Assembly (NCBI RefSeq): GCF_028583425.1
Contig: NC_072791.1
Location: 197,756,311-197,820,310 of the forward strand
Length of the DNA: 64,000 nt
Direction of reading: 5' to 3'
Origin: Eublepharis macularius
Taxonomy: Eukaryota > Chordata > Lepidosauria > Squamata > Eublepharidae
Shown: positions 53,689 to 63,760 of the stretch, one piece after another
Position numbering within the stretch: position 1 is the stretch's first letter
Layout: each line of letters starts with the position of its first letter
Translations under genes and position numbers: made by a program
Notes under the pieces: generated by a model
What the model was told of the DNA's origin: nothing
Database searches by the model: none
The model's input: only the letters and a program-made list of their open reading frames with translations

Positions 53689-54167
53689 AGAAGACTGTTA
53701 ACAGAGAGGTCCATCAAGGAAATTCCAACAGGAAAGGCCTTTTATTCCAGCTGCAGGAGAATATATTTTGTGCATATGTATTAAGAGCTTCTCATGTTTT
53801 GAACTTAAGGCTGCAGTTCTCAAGCTACTTATTCTCATACAACCCCACTAATGTCAGTAGGGCAGTCAGTAGTACCCTATTTCTGGAAATGCAAGAGTAT
53901 ATGGAGATAAAATGTTAAAACAGTGGGATTAAACAAATTTGCAGGGCAATTGTATGCAGAGTTACTCCAGTCTTGCCAGGAAACAGGGAGAATTTCTGTG
54001 GTTGTTGCAAAAGTATCCAAAGGTCCGAGTAGATCCTATAACCTAACAGAATCCCCTGGAGTCCATAACTGGTAGTTTTGCCTTTCTTCATGCACACGTT
54101 AAAAGACTCCCTGGATTTTTTTGTTTCTATAAGGAGTGTTCTGATTCTGAAGTCACTGACTTTCAGA

Positions 54168-54254
54168 GCAGTCCTAAGCAAAATTACTCCATTCTAAGCC
54201 CATTGAAATTAATGGATTTAGACTGGAGTAATTCTGTTTAGGATTGCACTGTGA
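54168..54254. repeat. Short palindromic 'CCTAAGCAAAATTACTCC' repeat
   Basis: Arms cagtcctaagcaaaattact / agtaattctgtttaggattg flank ttctaagcccattgaaatta and its inverse. A clear MITE-like fold-back. Confidence 0.7.
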
Positions 54255-55877
54255 GGATTGCTATACTTGAATTCGCAAGCAAATATTACTCAGGGTTAGA
54301 AATTAGATACACCCTGAACAAAGTGGGATTTACTTCTGAGTAAATGGGCATCTAATTAGGGCTGCACAAGTTATTCTATTCTTTTACCAAAAGTTGAATA
54401 AGAAAAAAAAATCATTAATAAAGAATTCTTGATCGCCACTGTGGAACTTTATTATTATTTATTATAAACCTCCTTTTTGCTTCAAATTATTCTGTCTGCT
54501 TTCAGACATACTTACCTCATGACAAATTAGCAATTTCTTTAAGTAGTTAAAATACCACTTTAACCTGATTTGTATCATATAGATTTACTATCAGGGTCTT
54601 TTAAAATTTTTTTGCTAATTTTTGAATTAGCAACATGGCGTGGTGAAAGATTGCAAAAAGCTATACATGCATGCTCTCAGACAGCATCATAAAGTGGAAA
54701 GTTTATTAAAATGCAGTGACGCCCCCAGATTTTCTCACAGCAGTATATCATGAAATGTTTAAACCGCACTAACATGCAAGTTATGCAATTGTGGTTCTTA
54801 GTGCCATTGGATAAATGTAACATCTAACAATACACGATAGTTAAAATGGTATAGCAAAGTCTTTATTAAGTTAACACAGCATCAATCAGATATAATTAGT
54901 TATTAGATTCCTATCCTGGACAGATTTACTCATGATCTGTTGAACAAGATTGGATCCCACCTAACATTTCCATGGGCAGTGCAGACGGAGTCAGCAGCAT
55001 TTCAGGGGTCACTTGGAGTTGAAGTGGTGAGGAAGGAGGAAGCTATAATCCTTCCATCAATGGTTCGTTTTTTTGGCAGGATTCAAGCCACAATGAAGCC
55101 AATTTGAATGTCATGGTAGTACAATAAAGTCCTAAAGCTTTCCAAAAGCTGTTCAAAAACAAATCTTGTATTTTCAGTGGCCAGCCAGGTGCTTTGTCAT
55201 TGTTGGAATTGTTTGTGTTTTTTTCAAATAAACTTCATTCTTTGCCTATAACATACTGGCACTTTAGAGTATAAGGAAGAGGAAAAGGATGAAAGGCTTC
55301 TGTTTTGTTACAGCATATATGTTGGGGAGGCTTTACCATTTCAGACTGCAGCAAGTTATACTGACATGAAGTCAACAGATCCAAGTCAGAAATTCAATGT
55401 TATTGTCTATTCTTGATAAATGCAGCAAGAGGCCATGAAAGACATTTTTTGTTCCTGTTTTAAAAACACGATGGCTTATGTATATCATTACATGCGTGAA
55501 ATGTATTTTTGTGAATTAAATATATTCTAAAAATTTATTTTGTTAACTCAATATTTATGCTTTTATTGTACATACAGAAAAATCCTTGAATGGTTTTGCA
55601 AAACCAATGTCTCATCTCACCATATAAAGAATCAGACTGTTTCTTTTAGTTATTTCTCATGAGGAAGTCTTTTACCACTGAATGTATGCTATTGTGAAAA
55701 ATGTAACCAACAAAAATAATTGGGACATGAACTTGATCAATAGTCACTTCGATTGAAAATGTCTTAATTTTATGGTTTACAAAAATCAAATGCTTGGTTA
55801 GTAGGAAGTAGAATTTGTACAACGCACCAGCATGTTTTTCTGCTTAACCACAGGGATACTAACCATCAAATATTTTT

Positions 55878-56085
55878 GGCACCATAGTGGTTAAGTGGTT
55901 GGACTGCAAACCAGTACTCTGCTGGTTTGAATCCCACTACTTCCGTGAGCTCAGCCAGAGGCATTTGGTAAGCCACTCCTCTCGTCCCCAGTTGAATTGA
56001 GGGGATAACAACACTAACTTCATTCACTGCTCTGAGGCACAAAGCTGTCTAGGAAGAGTGGTATGTAAGTGCAGTTTTTGTTGTT
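55878..56085 (+). mobile_element. tRNA-derived SINE, third type
   Basis: Head caccatagtggttaagtggt and ggtttgaatcccactacttc, body ctgctctgaggcacaaagct, tail ttgttgttat. Confidence 0.75.
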
Positions 56086-56494
56086 ATCTACACGTACTGA
56101 ATTCTGAAACTCTTGTTTTGGGGAGTGATTATTTCCTAAAAACATAAGATATCTGATGGATTAGGCAAACGGTCCATCTAATCCAACATCATCTCTCATA
56201 CTGACCAATGAGTGTCTTGGCAAGTTCACAGCAACAGCACAAAAGAGGCTAGAGCTTTTTTTGTTGCTGTCCCCTAGAAGCTAGAATTCGTTTACTGTCC
56301 CATTTAGCAATCACTTAGCAAGTCCCATTTAGCAATCATTGCTGTTAGCCACACTGAGGGACCTTGGATCTGCCTATTAAGAATTTATCATGTAAAATAT
56401 GAGATGTTCCCGATGACACTTCCTTCTTTTCCTTAAAGTAGCATTAGTTTGTAGCAAAACTAGGTCTACATTCTTAGGCATATTTTCTTGATAG

Positions 56495-56595
56495 GTAGTG
56501 TGATGTAGTGGTTAGAAAGACAGGCTACGATCTGGGTCCAAATCCTGCCTCTGCCACGAAACTCACTGCATGGTTGGTTTACCGTGACCTGAATA
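56495..56595 (+). mobile_element. SINE fragment directly upstream of the BBS5 CpG island
   Basis: gtgatgtagtggttagaaag, then ctgggtccaaatcctgcctc, a tRNA-like head with little body left. Confidence 0.6.
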
Positions 56596-56654
56596 TCTTG
56601 GAGGAAGGGCGGGATGAAAGAAAAAAGCAACTATGCTTCTTCTGAATACGTTTG

Positions 56655-57080
56655 GATATCGCGGGCGCGGGCGCGAGCGGGGGCGGGGGGGGAGCGCCGT
56701 GGAAACAACGTTCACCTCCCCTGGCGCATGCGCGTGGAGGGTGCAAGCGCATGGAAAAAAATTGTCCCTCGTCGGCACACGTCGGAAGGGTTGCCAAGGA
56801 GGAGACCTGCGGACGCCGAGCAGGTCGTCATGGCCTCTACTGCAGACTCGCTGTGGGAGGACAGGGATGTCCGCTTCGACATCTCCTCGCAGTGAGTGGT
56901 TCTCGCGATAGAAGTGGCGCGGGGCGTCCGTTGAGAGCCGTTTACCCGGCGTTCGAGCTGTTCCCGCGCTCCGGTAGAGGAACGGGCCCTACGCTCCGTC
57001 CGCCGCCGGTTTCTTTTTCTTTCCAATACCCCTCGGGGGACCGTCAGAGTCGCCACGTAGAACTCTCGGAGATCAACTCC
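56655..57080 (+). promoter_or_regulatory. BBS5: CpG-island promoter of BBS5
   Basis: GC- and CpG-dense stretch (gcgggcgcgggcgcgagcgg and others) in otherwise AT-rich DNA, covering exon 1. No TATA box is seen, as usual for a housekeeping ciliary gene. The exact start site cannot be placed. Confidence 0.8.
56830..56891 (+). CDS. BBS5: BBS5 exon 1, coding part
   Basis: ATG in tcgtcATGG, a good Kozak G at +4. Ends in CA before gtgagt, leaving phase 2, completed by A of exon 2. The next in-frame TGA would come at once without splicing. Confidence 0.93.
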
Positions 57081-60000
57081 GTGATTTGAGAGAGTGAGAA
57101 AGAGAAACGCTTTCAAGCCGCGTTTTCTCCCACCGCCGAGTTTTAGTTGGCCAGGGTGTTGCTAATTTCTTATTTAAAAAAACCCTAAAAACACTCAACC
57201 CGTTGTTTGTCTGGTAATTTTTAAATGCTGCGATTCGTTGAAGATGCTCAAGGCTGCTCACAGGGGAAAACAGTAACGAAAATATATAAAATTTACAGCT
57301 GTAAAGCGTAATTTTTTTATTATAAAGGTCGAGTTGTGTGCTTTGCCAGGAGCATCCTCTAATTACAGTACAATCGTACTCAGTCTAAGCCCGTTGAAAT
57401 GAATAGTTTTACAGTGCAATCCTATACAGAGTGACTGCAGTATAAGCTTCCCTGAATTTAGACTGGAGTAACTTTGCATAGGCTCGCACTGTTAAACTGA
57501 AGTAGTTATCTGTAGGATTGCACTGTTAATCTCTCTGCTTTTGGCTCTGTATTCCGAAATTGTATTTTGCTGTATTTTAACAGGCCATTTAATGCCTATT
57601 TAAATATCCTTGTGAATTTTATCGCCCATATTGCCAAAGGCATTATCAAGAGGTACCTACTGAAATTGTTCTTCCTTGCTTTCGAAGGGTGAGATCAAAT
57701 TAACAACCTAAAATACCCTGTATATCTTTATACGTGCTAACTTTTTAACAGGGTTCTTACTGAATAAAGCAGGCACATCAAATGACAGAAAAAATCCGGA
57801 GTTAGCCACACGTGTGGAATGTGCTTTGTGTTGATGTGACTTGAGCCCTGTGTGTAGTAAACCACTAACCTGAAAGAAATTCTCACCTTGAGGATGTATT
57901 TACTTTCACAGCTGTTTAATTTCCTGGAAAGATTAATTTAAAAACTCTCTTTCAGAATAGAAGTAAATTGTTTACAGCAATGTTACCAACACTGAGCACT
58001 CATTCCTAGGAAAGCAGCTTTCAGCCCTTTGGTTGGAACAAGGATTGGCAGCCTCCAGGTGGTAGCCGAAGATCTCCCAGAATTGTAATGGATTTCTATG
58101 CCGTAGAGATTAGTTCCCTTGGAGAAAAAGGCTGCTTTGGAGGGGGAGCTGTATGGCATTATATCCTGCTAACGTCCCTCTCCTCACCAAACTCTGCTTC
58201 CCCAGGCTCCACCCCCCAAATCTCCAAGAATTTCCCAACCTGGAGCTGGCAACCTTCATGAGCCCCACCTGCTGACTTAGCAGTCCTTTTAGAGCTGACA
58301 TTTTTTGCTGCTGTTTGGAAGGGCCTGCTGATAGTACATATGTATAGAGAGCAAGGGGGATGGAGAGGATTCTTCCATGGCTGTGGCCCTTGACTTGTTT
58401 CCTCCTGCTGCCTCTGTTGAACTGCTGCCTATTGATCCTGGCCTTAATACTGAGGTAATCATAACTGAGATGTTACATGACTTGCTGTTATGTGCTAGCA
58501 ATTCAGTGCGTTCCAAGCTGTTTGCTGGGACTTTAAATTAAATCCTGGATGTAGAAAAACCATTGCAATAGAACAAACTGCTGATGGAGGTGTGCTGCAT
58601 TCGATTTATATTTACAAGGAAAAAGACAGCCTTTCAAAGACATTAAAGAGTGCCATTTTTATGCATAGTGAGCATTTTTGTCTCACAATGTTCAATTTAG
58701 ATTTTAATTGTATTAAAGCAGGCAACTGGTAATAAAATATCTAAAAATTATAATATTATTTTAGACAAATGAAAATGAGGGCAGGAGAAATTCTCATTGA
58801 CTGTTTGGATTCCATTGAAGATACCAAAGGAAACAATGGAGACAAAGGTAACCTGAAGTATGGACTTCCATATTATAGAGACATGTTAAACTAGGCTCTG
58901 TCTCTTTTTCCCACTTCAGGATCATCAAAATATCCGTGTGTCAAATAGCACATTTGAACAGCAGAGAATAGATACCCTGCTTTATGCCTATAGGAATGCA
59001 ATTTGTGTTATAGTTGACAGTGTTACTTAATGTTTATAATAATTGTGAGTCCTAAAGCCAGGGTCTACAAACAACAGCCATCACTGCAATGCCTTTCATA
59101 GGGTAAAATATAGCTTAGGTGTGTGGTCTGCTACTGCAAATAATACCCACATTTTATTTATTTGTTATTTATATTCTGCCTTCCTCACTGAGAATACACA
59201 ATGTAAATCAATGCAGAATACACAATGTAAATCAACACATTCAGTATAATGATACATCTAATAAGCAGTGTGATAGGACTAGAATTGCTGAAATTTGAAA
59301 CAATTCCATTACAGTTAGAACCATTTCATTTGAGCAGCAATGTCAGATCACTGGATTTAAGTACAGATGGGTGGATTTAAGTAAAAGCTAATAATTGATT
59401 TAAAGCATTTTAAATTTAGATACTTCCCAAGTAAAAGTGTATATTAATTACAACTGAATAGGGCCTTTATAGTGCATTGTACATTTCTCAAGTAGCTTTC
59501 CTCACTTGTTTAGGGAGGGAATTGCATAAAACTAGAGCTTCTACAAAAAAGGCCCATGTTTTCACTGCCCAAATTGATGGAACCTTCTGTTGTCACCTAA
59601 GATGGTGAGTGGGCACACGTAGAAATATGGCCCTACTGGTATGTGGATCTCAAGCAGTGAAGGATTTTAAAGGTTAAAATTACCTTGAATTGAGCCCTCC
59701 AGCAAATAGGCAACCCTTGAATCGTCCTGGTAAGTATTCCCAGTCTTGCTTTGCTATGTGGTCTGACCCTCACGAAGGAGTGCATGTTTTTCCCCTCTGT
59801 GGTAAAAACATAGGGAATCGACCAGTGATGCTGCTGTTACATCGGTAGTTGGCCACCACAGAAGCCCTCAGGATTGGGCTGTCTATGCATCAAATTCAGA
59901 TTTAAAAAAAAAAACTTTTTCAAAAATAACATATAGCTCACAATTTAAAAAGAATTATATCTGCACTATCAGACCATTCCATCATTATCATCACAGTTAA

Positions 60001-60573
60001 GTCTATTAGTCCATTCTTATTAGGTTGCTTACTTGGCTTGATTTAGAATGCCCTCTAATGGCTTGTGAAGCATCACAGAAGGTATCATCACAATTTATAT
60101 GACAAAATCATAGTAATGTGCTAACTTTTAGAGTCAAATACGTTAGATTTACTTCCTTCAAATGAGCTCTCTGTCTCACTCTAAAAAGCATGTTGGGTGA
60201 GATACTTTGCCTTCACTTATAGGAGTCCACTTGCTTAATCTTTTCTTTGCCACAGGTGCATATTGTAGACTACAGTTTGCTTTATAGTCGCTTTCTTCTG
60301 TTATATTATCCTTGTGAAGTATTATTGTAAGAATTAATGCAAATGTAGGAGGCGCTACTCTATGGCTTAGGGGTGCTGAATAAAGAGGATCTTGCCTGAC
60401 ACAGTGGGACTGGACTAGAAAGCCTTCAAATCTCTTCTGACTCCCAGTATTATGATTATCTGGTTATAAATTATTTGGTACATGTTTGGTTGCTTTTTTA
60501 TTTCTAGGCAGACTCTTGGTAACAAATTTACGGATTATTTGGCACTCAATCGCACTGCCTAGGGTCAACCTCT
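56830..60573 (+). CDS. BBS5: BBS5, Bardet-Biedl syndrome 5 protein, exons 1-3 (3' part beyond window)
   Basis: BBS5 is a subunit of the BBSome, the coat complex that moves membrane proteins in and out of cilia; it has two PH-like domains. Exons: 56830-56891 ([23 protein letters not shown]), 58765-58847 and 60508-60573. Joined by phase (2, 1, 1) they give the conserved start of the protein, including [18 protein letters not shown] and [15 protein letters not shown], which I recognise as the BBS5 N-terminus and the start of its first PH-like domain. About 70 of about 340 residues are present. Intron 3 contains the Penelope-like element. Confidence 0.95.
57365..57527. repeat. Short palindromic 'CAATCCTA' repeats, two tandem copies
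   Basis: 'gtactcagtctaagcccgtt' and 'acagtgcaatcctatacaga', then 'ttagactggagtaactttgc' and 'gtaggattgcactgtt', as in 54168-54254. Confidence 0.5.
58042..58257 (+). repeat. 'AGGGTTGCCA' dispersed repeat, worn copy
   Basis: Starts aggattggcagcctccagg, has gaagatctcccagaattgta, ends acctggagctggcaacctt. Confidence 0.6.
58765..58847 (+). CDS. BBS5: BBS5 exon 2
   Basis: Acceptor attattttag, donor gtaacc. 83 bp. Encodes [16 protein letters not shown] and the [11 protein letters not shown] segment, which is very highly conserved in BBS5. Confidence 0.95.
58848..60507. other. BBS5: BBS5 intron 2
   Basis: No repeat or exon recognised in 1.66 kb apart from simple A-rich tracts. Confidence 0.55.
60508..60573 (+). 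CDS. BBS5: BBS5 exon 3
   Basis: Acceptor atttctag, donor gtaagt. 66 bp. Encodes [20 protein letters not shown] plus a partial codon, the first strands of PH-like domain 1. Confidence 0.95.
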
Positions 60574-60777
60574 GTAAGTATTCTTTCTCTGTTAATGCAT
60601 ATTCTACATTGCTTCCTGTGATAGTATATATTGGAGGCATAAAGATAAGTAACCAATCTGTATTGTGCAACAGGTTTGCTGGATTGTGTAGTCTGTGATG
60701 CAGCGGGATAAAAAGTTGGTGCAGTTGCAATTTTAGTGTTAGGACAGGTCCTAGTTCTGGGTGAGCTCTTGGCATTG

Positions 60778-60830
60778 TAGTTCCTGACGTTTCGCCAGCA
60801 GCTGTGGCTGGCATCTTCAGAGGTGTAGCA
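60778..60830 (-). ncRNA. Hammerhead-ribozyme-like core, PLE left end
   Basis: On the minus strand: CTGAAGA (60820-60814), stem GCCAGC/GCTGGC, GAAA, then ACGT and C (60790-60786 region), AGG. It fits CUGANGA-stem II-GAAA-stem III-UH, with one unpaired U at the base of stem II and a stem III of 2 bp without loop, as expected for forms that act as dimers. Confidence 0.7.
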
Positions 60831-60889
60831 CCAAAAGACAGATCTCTCAGTGTCACAGTGTGGAAAAGATGTAGGTCATTTGTATCTAC

Positions 60890-63019
60890 TCAGGAGGGGT
60901 GGGGTTGAGCTGAGTCATCCTGTAAGAGTTTCCCAGGGTGTGGAATGCTAATGGCGGGAGGCTTCACTGTATCCTGAGGAGGTTCTTTTGCATATGGATT
61001 GGTACTTGATGTGCTAATCTTCTCTGCAGGGCTATTGTCAGGGATAGAATGTTTTGTTAGCCTGGTGTTTTTCAGAACTGGAAACCATGCTCTGTTCATT
61101 CTTAAGGTTTCTTCTTTCCTGTTGAAGTTTTGCTTATGCTTGTGAATTTCAATAGCTTCCCTGTGCAGTCTGACAAAGTAGTTGGAAGTGTTGTCCAGTA
61201 TTTTGGTGTCCTGGAATAAGATACTGTGCCCTGTTTGCGTTAGGCTATGTTCAGCCACTGCTGATTTTTCAGGTTGTCCAAGTCTGCAGTGTCTTTCATG
61301 TTCTTTTATTCTTGTCTGGATGCTACGCTTTGTGGTCCCGATGTAAACTTGTCCACAGCTGCAGGGTATACGGTATACTCCTGCAGAGGTGAGGGGGTCT
61401 CTACTGTCTTTTGCTGATCGTAGCATCTGTTGTATTTTTCGGGTGGGTCTGAATACTGCTTGAAGGTTATGCTTTTTTATAAGCTTTCCCATCTGATCAG
61501 TAATTCCTTTGATATATGGCAAAAACACTTTTCCTGTAGGAGACTGTTTTTCCTTGGTTGTTTGATTCATCCTGGGTTTGATTGCTCTTTGGATTTCATT
61601 TCTGGAGTAGCCATTTGCCTGAAGTGCGTGGTTTAGATGATTAATTTCCTCATTGAGAAAGTGCGGCTCACATATCTGTCTTGCAGGATCCACTAATGTT
61701 TTCATTATGCCTCTTTTCTGTCGGGGGTGGTGATTGAAGTTTTTGTGTAAGTACCGATCAGTGTGAGTTGGTTTCCTGTAGACCTTGTGACCTAACTGAA
61801 AGTTTGCTTTGCGGATGACCAAGGTATCCAGGAATGGGAGTTTTCCCTCGATTTCTTTCTCCATTGTGAATTGTATGTTCAGGTGGATGTTGTTGAGATG
61901 ATTCAAAAACCCCATCAATTCTTCCTCCCCATGGCTCCAAATGATAAATGTATCATCCACAAACCGGAACCATACACTAGGTTTGTGGGGTGCTGATTCT
62001 AGAGCTGTTTTTTCAAAATGTTCCATGTAGAAGTTTGCTATAACTGGGCTGAGTGGGCTCCCCATGGCCACCCCATCCATCTGTTCATAGAATTCGTTGT
62101 CCCATTGGAAGTAACTGGTTGTCAGACAATGGTGGAATAAGGCTGTTACATCCTCTGGGAAAATCTGATTAATACGTGCAATAGTGTCTTTTACTGGAAC
62201 CTTGGTAAACAGGGATACAACATCAAAACTGACAAGTATGTCTTGTGGATTGAGTTTCAGAGAACTGATTTTGTTGATGAAATCTGCTGAATCTTTGATG
62301 TAAGACAAGGTTTTCCCGATGTGGTCCTGCAGGAGATCTGCCAGATGTCTAGCTAATTCATATGTCGGTGAACCAATGGCACTCACAATGGGTCGGAGCG
62401 GGACTGAATCCTTATGTATTTGGGGGAGTCCATATAGTCTAGGTGGCTGTACTTCAGTCTTGCATAGTTTTCTGTGCGTGTCGGGATGTAGTGAGGAATT
62501 CTTGATCAGCGCATTTGTTAGCCTGGTGATTTTGCAAGTGGGATCTCGTTTTAGTTTTTTGTAGGTGGAGGGGTCCAGGAGTTCCTTAATCTTCTTTTTG
62601 TATTCCTCTGTTTTCATGATCACTGTAGCATTGCCTTTATCAGCTGGTAGAATGATGATGTCTGGATCTGCATTGAGGGTCTTGATGGCATTTCTCTCCT
62701 TGCGTGTTATATTGCTGGTGGGAAGCTTTGCCTTTCGTAGAATCCTGGCTGTCTCTCCTCTTATTTCCTTAGCTTCCTCTTCAGGTAGATGCCGAATGGC
62801 AGCTTCTACATTTGCAGTGATGTCTTCCACAGGAATTCTGGTGGGGGTGACTGCAAAGTTTCCTCCCTTTGCCAAGATGGAGGTTTCTTCTGGTGAGAGT
62901 TGACGGTCTGTCAGATTGATGACAATGCGTGCATTGTCGAGCATTGGGCTTGTCTGTCTTTTTTCCTGTAGTTTGTTAAACTTCTGCTTCTGTCTGGATG
63001 TGTGGTTGGTTTTTGCCAT
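60890..63019 (-). CDS. Penelope-like reverse transcriptase with GIY-YIG endonuclease
   Basis: A 709-codon open frame with no stop. RT region: LPADKGNATVIM, YGLPQIHK, VSFDVVSLFTKVP (motif A), MGSPLSPVIANFYME (motif B) and FVDDTFIIW (motif C, catalytic DD). C-terminal GIY-YIG-type nuclease: GVYRIPCSCGQVYIGTT, then RIKEHERHC and VAEHSLTQTGHSI. This is the RT plus GIY-YIG architecture of Penelope elements, which prime reverse transcription at a nicked target. The first codons lie next to the inverted junction, so the original N-terminus is probably missing. Antisense to BBS5. Confidence 0.93.
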   Translation of the reverse strand: MAKTNHTSRQKQKFNKLQEKRQTSPMLDNARIVINLTDRQLSPEETSILAKGGNFAVTPTRIPVEDITANVEAAIRHLPEEEAKEIRGETARILRKAKLPTSNITRKERNAIKTLNADPDIIILPADKGNATVIMKTEEYKKKIKELLDPSTYKKLKRDPTCKITRLTNALIKNSSLHPDTHRKLCKTEVQPPRLYGLPQIHKDSVPLRPIVSAIGSPTYELARHLADLLQDHIGKTLSYIKDSADFINKISSLKLNPQDILVSFDVVSLFTKVPVKDTIARINQIFPEDVTALFHHCLTTSYFQWDNEFYEQMDGVAMGSPLSPVIANFYMEHFEKTALESAPHKPSVWFRFVDDTFIIWSHGEEELMGFLNHLNNIHLNIQFTMEKEIEGKLPFLDTLVIRKANFQLGHKVYRKPTHTDRYLHKNFNHHPRQKRGIMKTLVDPARQICEPHFLNEEINHLNHALQANGYSRNEIQRAIKPRMNQTTKEKQSPTGKVFLPYIKGITDQMGKLIKKHNLQAVFRPTRKIQQMLRSAKDSRDPLTSAGVYRIPCSCGQVYIGTTKRSIQTRIKEHERHCRLGQPEKSAVAEHSLTQTGHSILFQDTKILDNTSNYFVRLHREAIEIHKHKQNFNRKEETLRMNRAWFPVLKNTRLTKHSIPDNSPAEKISTSSTNPYAKEPPQDTVKPPAISIPHPGKLLQDDSAQPHPS

Positions 63020-63645
63020 ATATCAAAGGAATTACTGATCAGATGGGAAAGCTTATGAAAAAGCATAACCTTCAAGCAGTATTCAGACCCACCCGAAAAA
63101 TACAACAGATGCTACGATCAGCAAAAGACAGTAGAGACCCCCTCACCTCTGCAGGAGTATACCGTATACCCTGCAGCTGTGGACAAGTTTACATCGGGAC
63201 CACAAAGCGTAGCATCCAGACAAGAATAAAAGAACATGAAAGACACTGCAGACTTGGACAACCTGAAAAATCAGCAGTGGCTGAACATAGCCTAACGCAA
63301 ACAGGGCACAGTATCTTATTCCAGGACACCAAAATACTGGACAACACTTCCAACTACTTTGTCAGACTGCACAGGGAAGCCATTGAAATTCACAAGCATA
63401 AGCAAAACTTCAACAGGAAAGAAGAAACCTTAAGAATGAACAGAGCATGGTTTCCAATTCTGAAAAACACCAGGCTAACAAAACATTCTATCCCCGACAA
63501 TAGCCCTGCAGAGAAGATTAGCACATCAAGTACCAATCCATATGCAAAAGAACCTCCTCAGGATACAGTGAAGCCTCCCGCCATTAGCATTCCACACCCT
63601 GGGAAACTCTTACAGGATGACTCAGCTCAACCCCACCCCTCCTGA
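63020..63645 (+). pseudogene. 5'-truncated inverted PLE copy (GIY-YIG part only)
   Basis: Begins at atatatcaaaggaattactg within the codons for YIKGITDQMGKL and runs to the same stop as the long copy. It lacks the RT. It differs from the long copy by only a few residues (for example MKKHN for IKKHN). Confidence 0.88.
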
Positions 63646-63705
63646 GTAGATACAAATGACCTACATCTTTTCCACACTGTGACACTGAGAGATCTCTGTC
63701 TTTTG

Positions 63706-63760
63706 GTGCTACACCTCTGAAGATGCCAGCCACAGCTGCTGGCGAAACGTCAGGAACTAC
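63706..63760 (+). ncRNA. Hammerhead-ribozyme-like core, PLE right end
   Basis: CTGAAGA (63717-63723), stem GCCAGC/GCTGGC, GAAA (63744-63747), ACGT (63747-63750), cleavage-site C at 63751, then AGG pairing with CCT at 63714-63716. Same sequence as the left-end core. Confidence 0.7.

Larger units (their letters stand above)
53689..56600 (+). other. Probable 3' UTR and intergenic region
   Basis: AATAAA hexamers occur at 54417-54422, 55123-55128 and 55227-55232; which one is used cannot be told. It also holds the short palindromic repeat 54168-54254 and two SINEs (55878-56085 and 56495-56595). No other coding sequence seen. Confidence 0.5.
56892..58764. other. BBS5: BBS5 intron 1
   Basis: Holds the end of the CpG island, a repeat pair at 57365-57527 and a reverse AGGGTTGCCA-type repeat at 58042-58257. 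Confidence 0.6.

Noticed and set aside
53628-53918. 96-codon frame after the Kunitz exon
   Set aside because: It starts within the intron, has no domain, and is not phase-compatible with the Kunitz exon donor as a continued frame.
62565-62903. 112-codon plus-strand frame with hydrophobic stretches
   Set aside because: Antisense to the Penelope reverse transcriptase; composition follows from the other strand.
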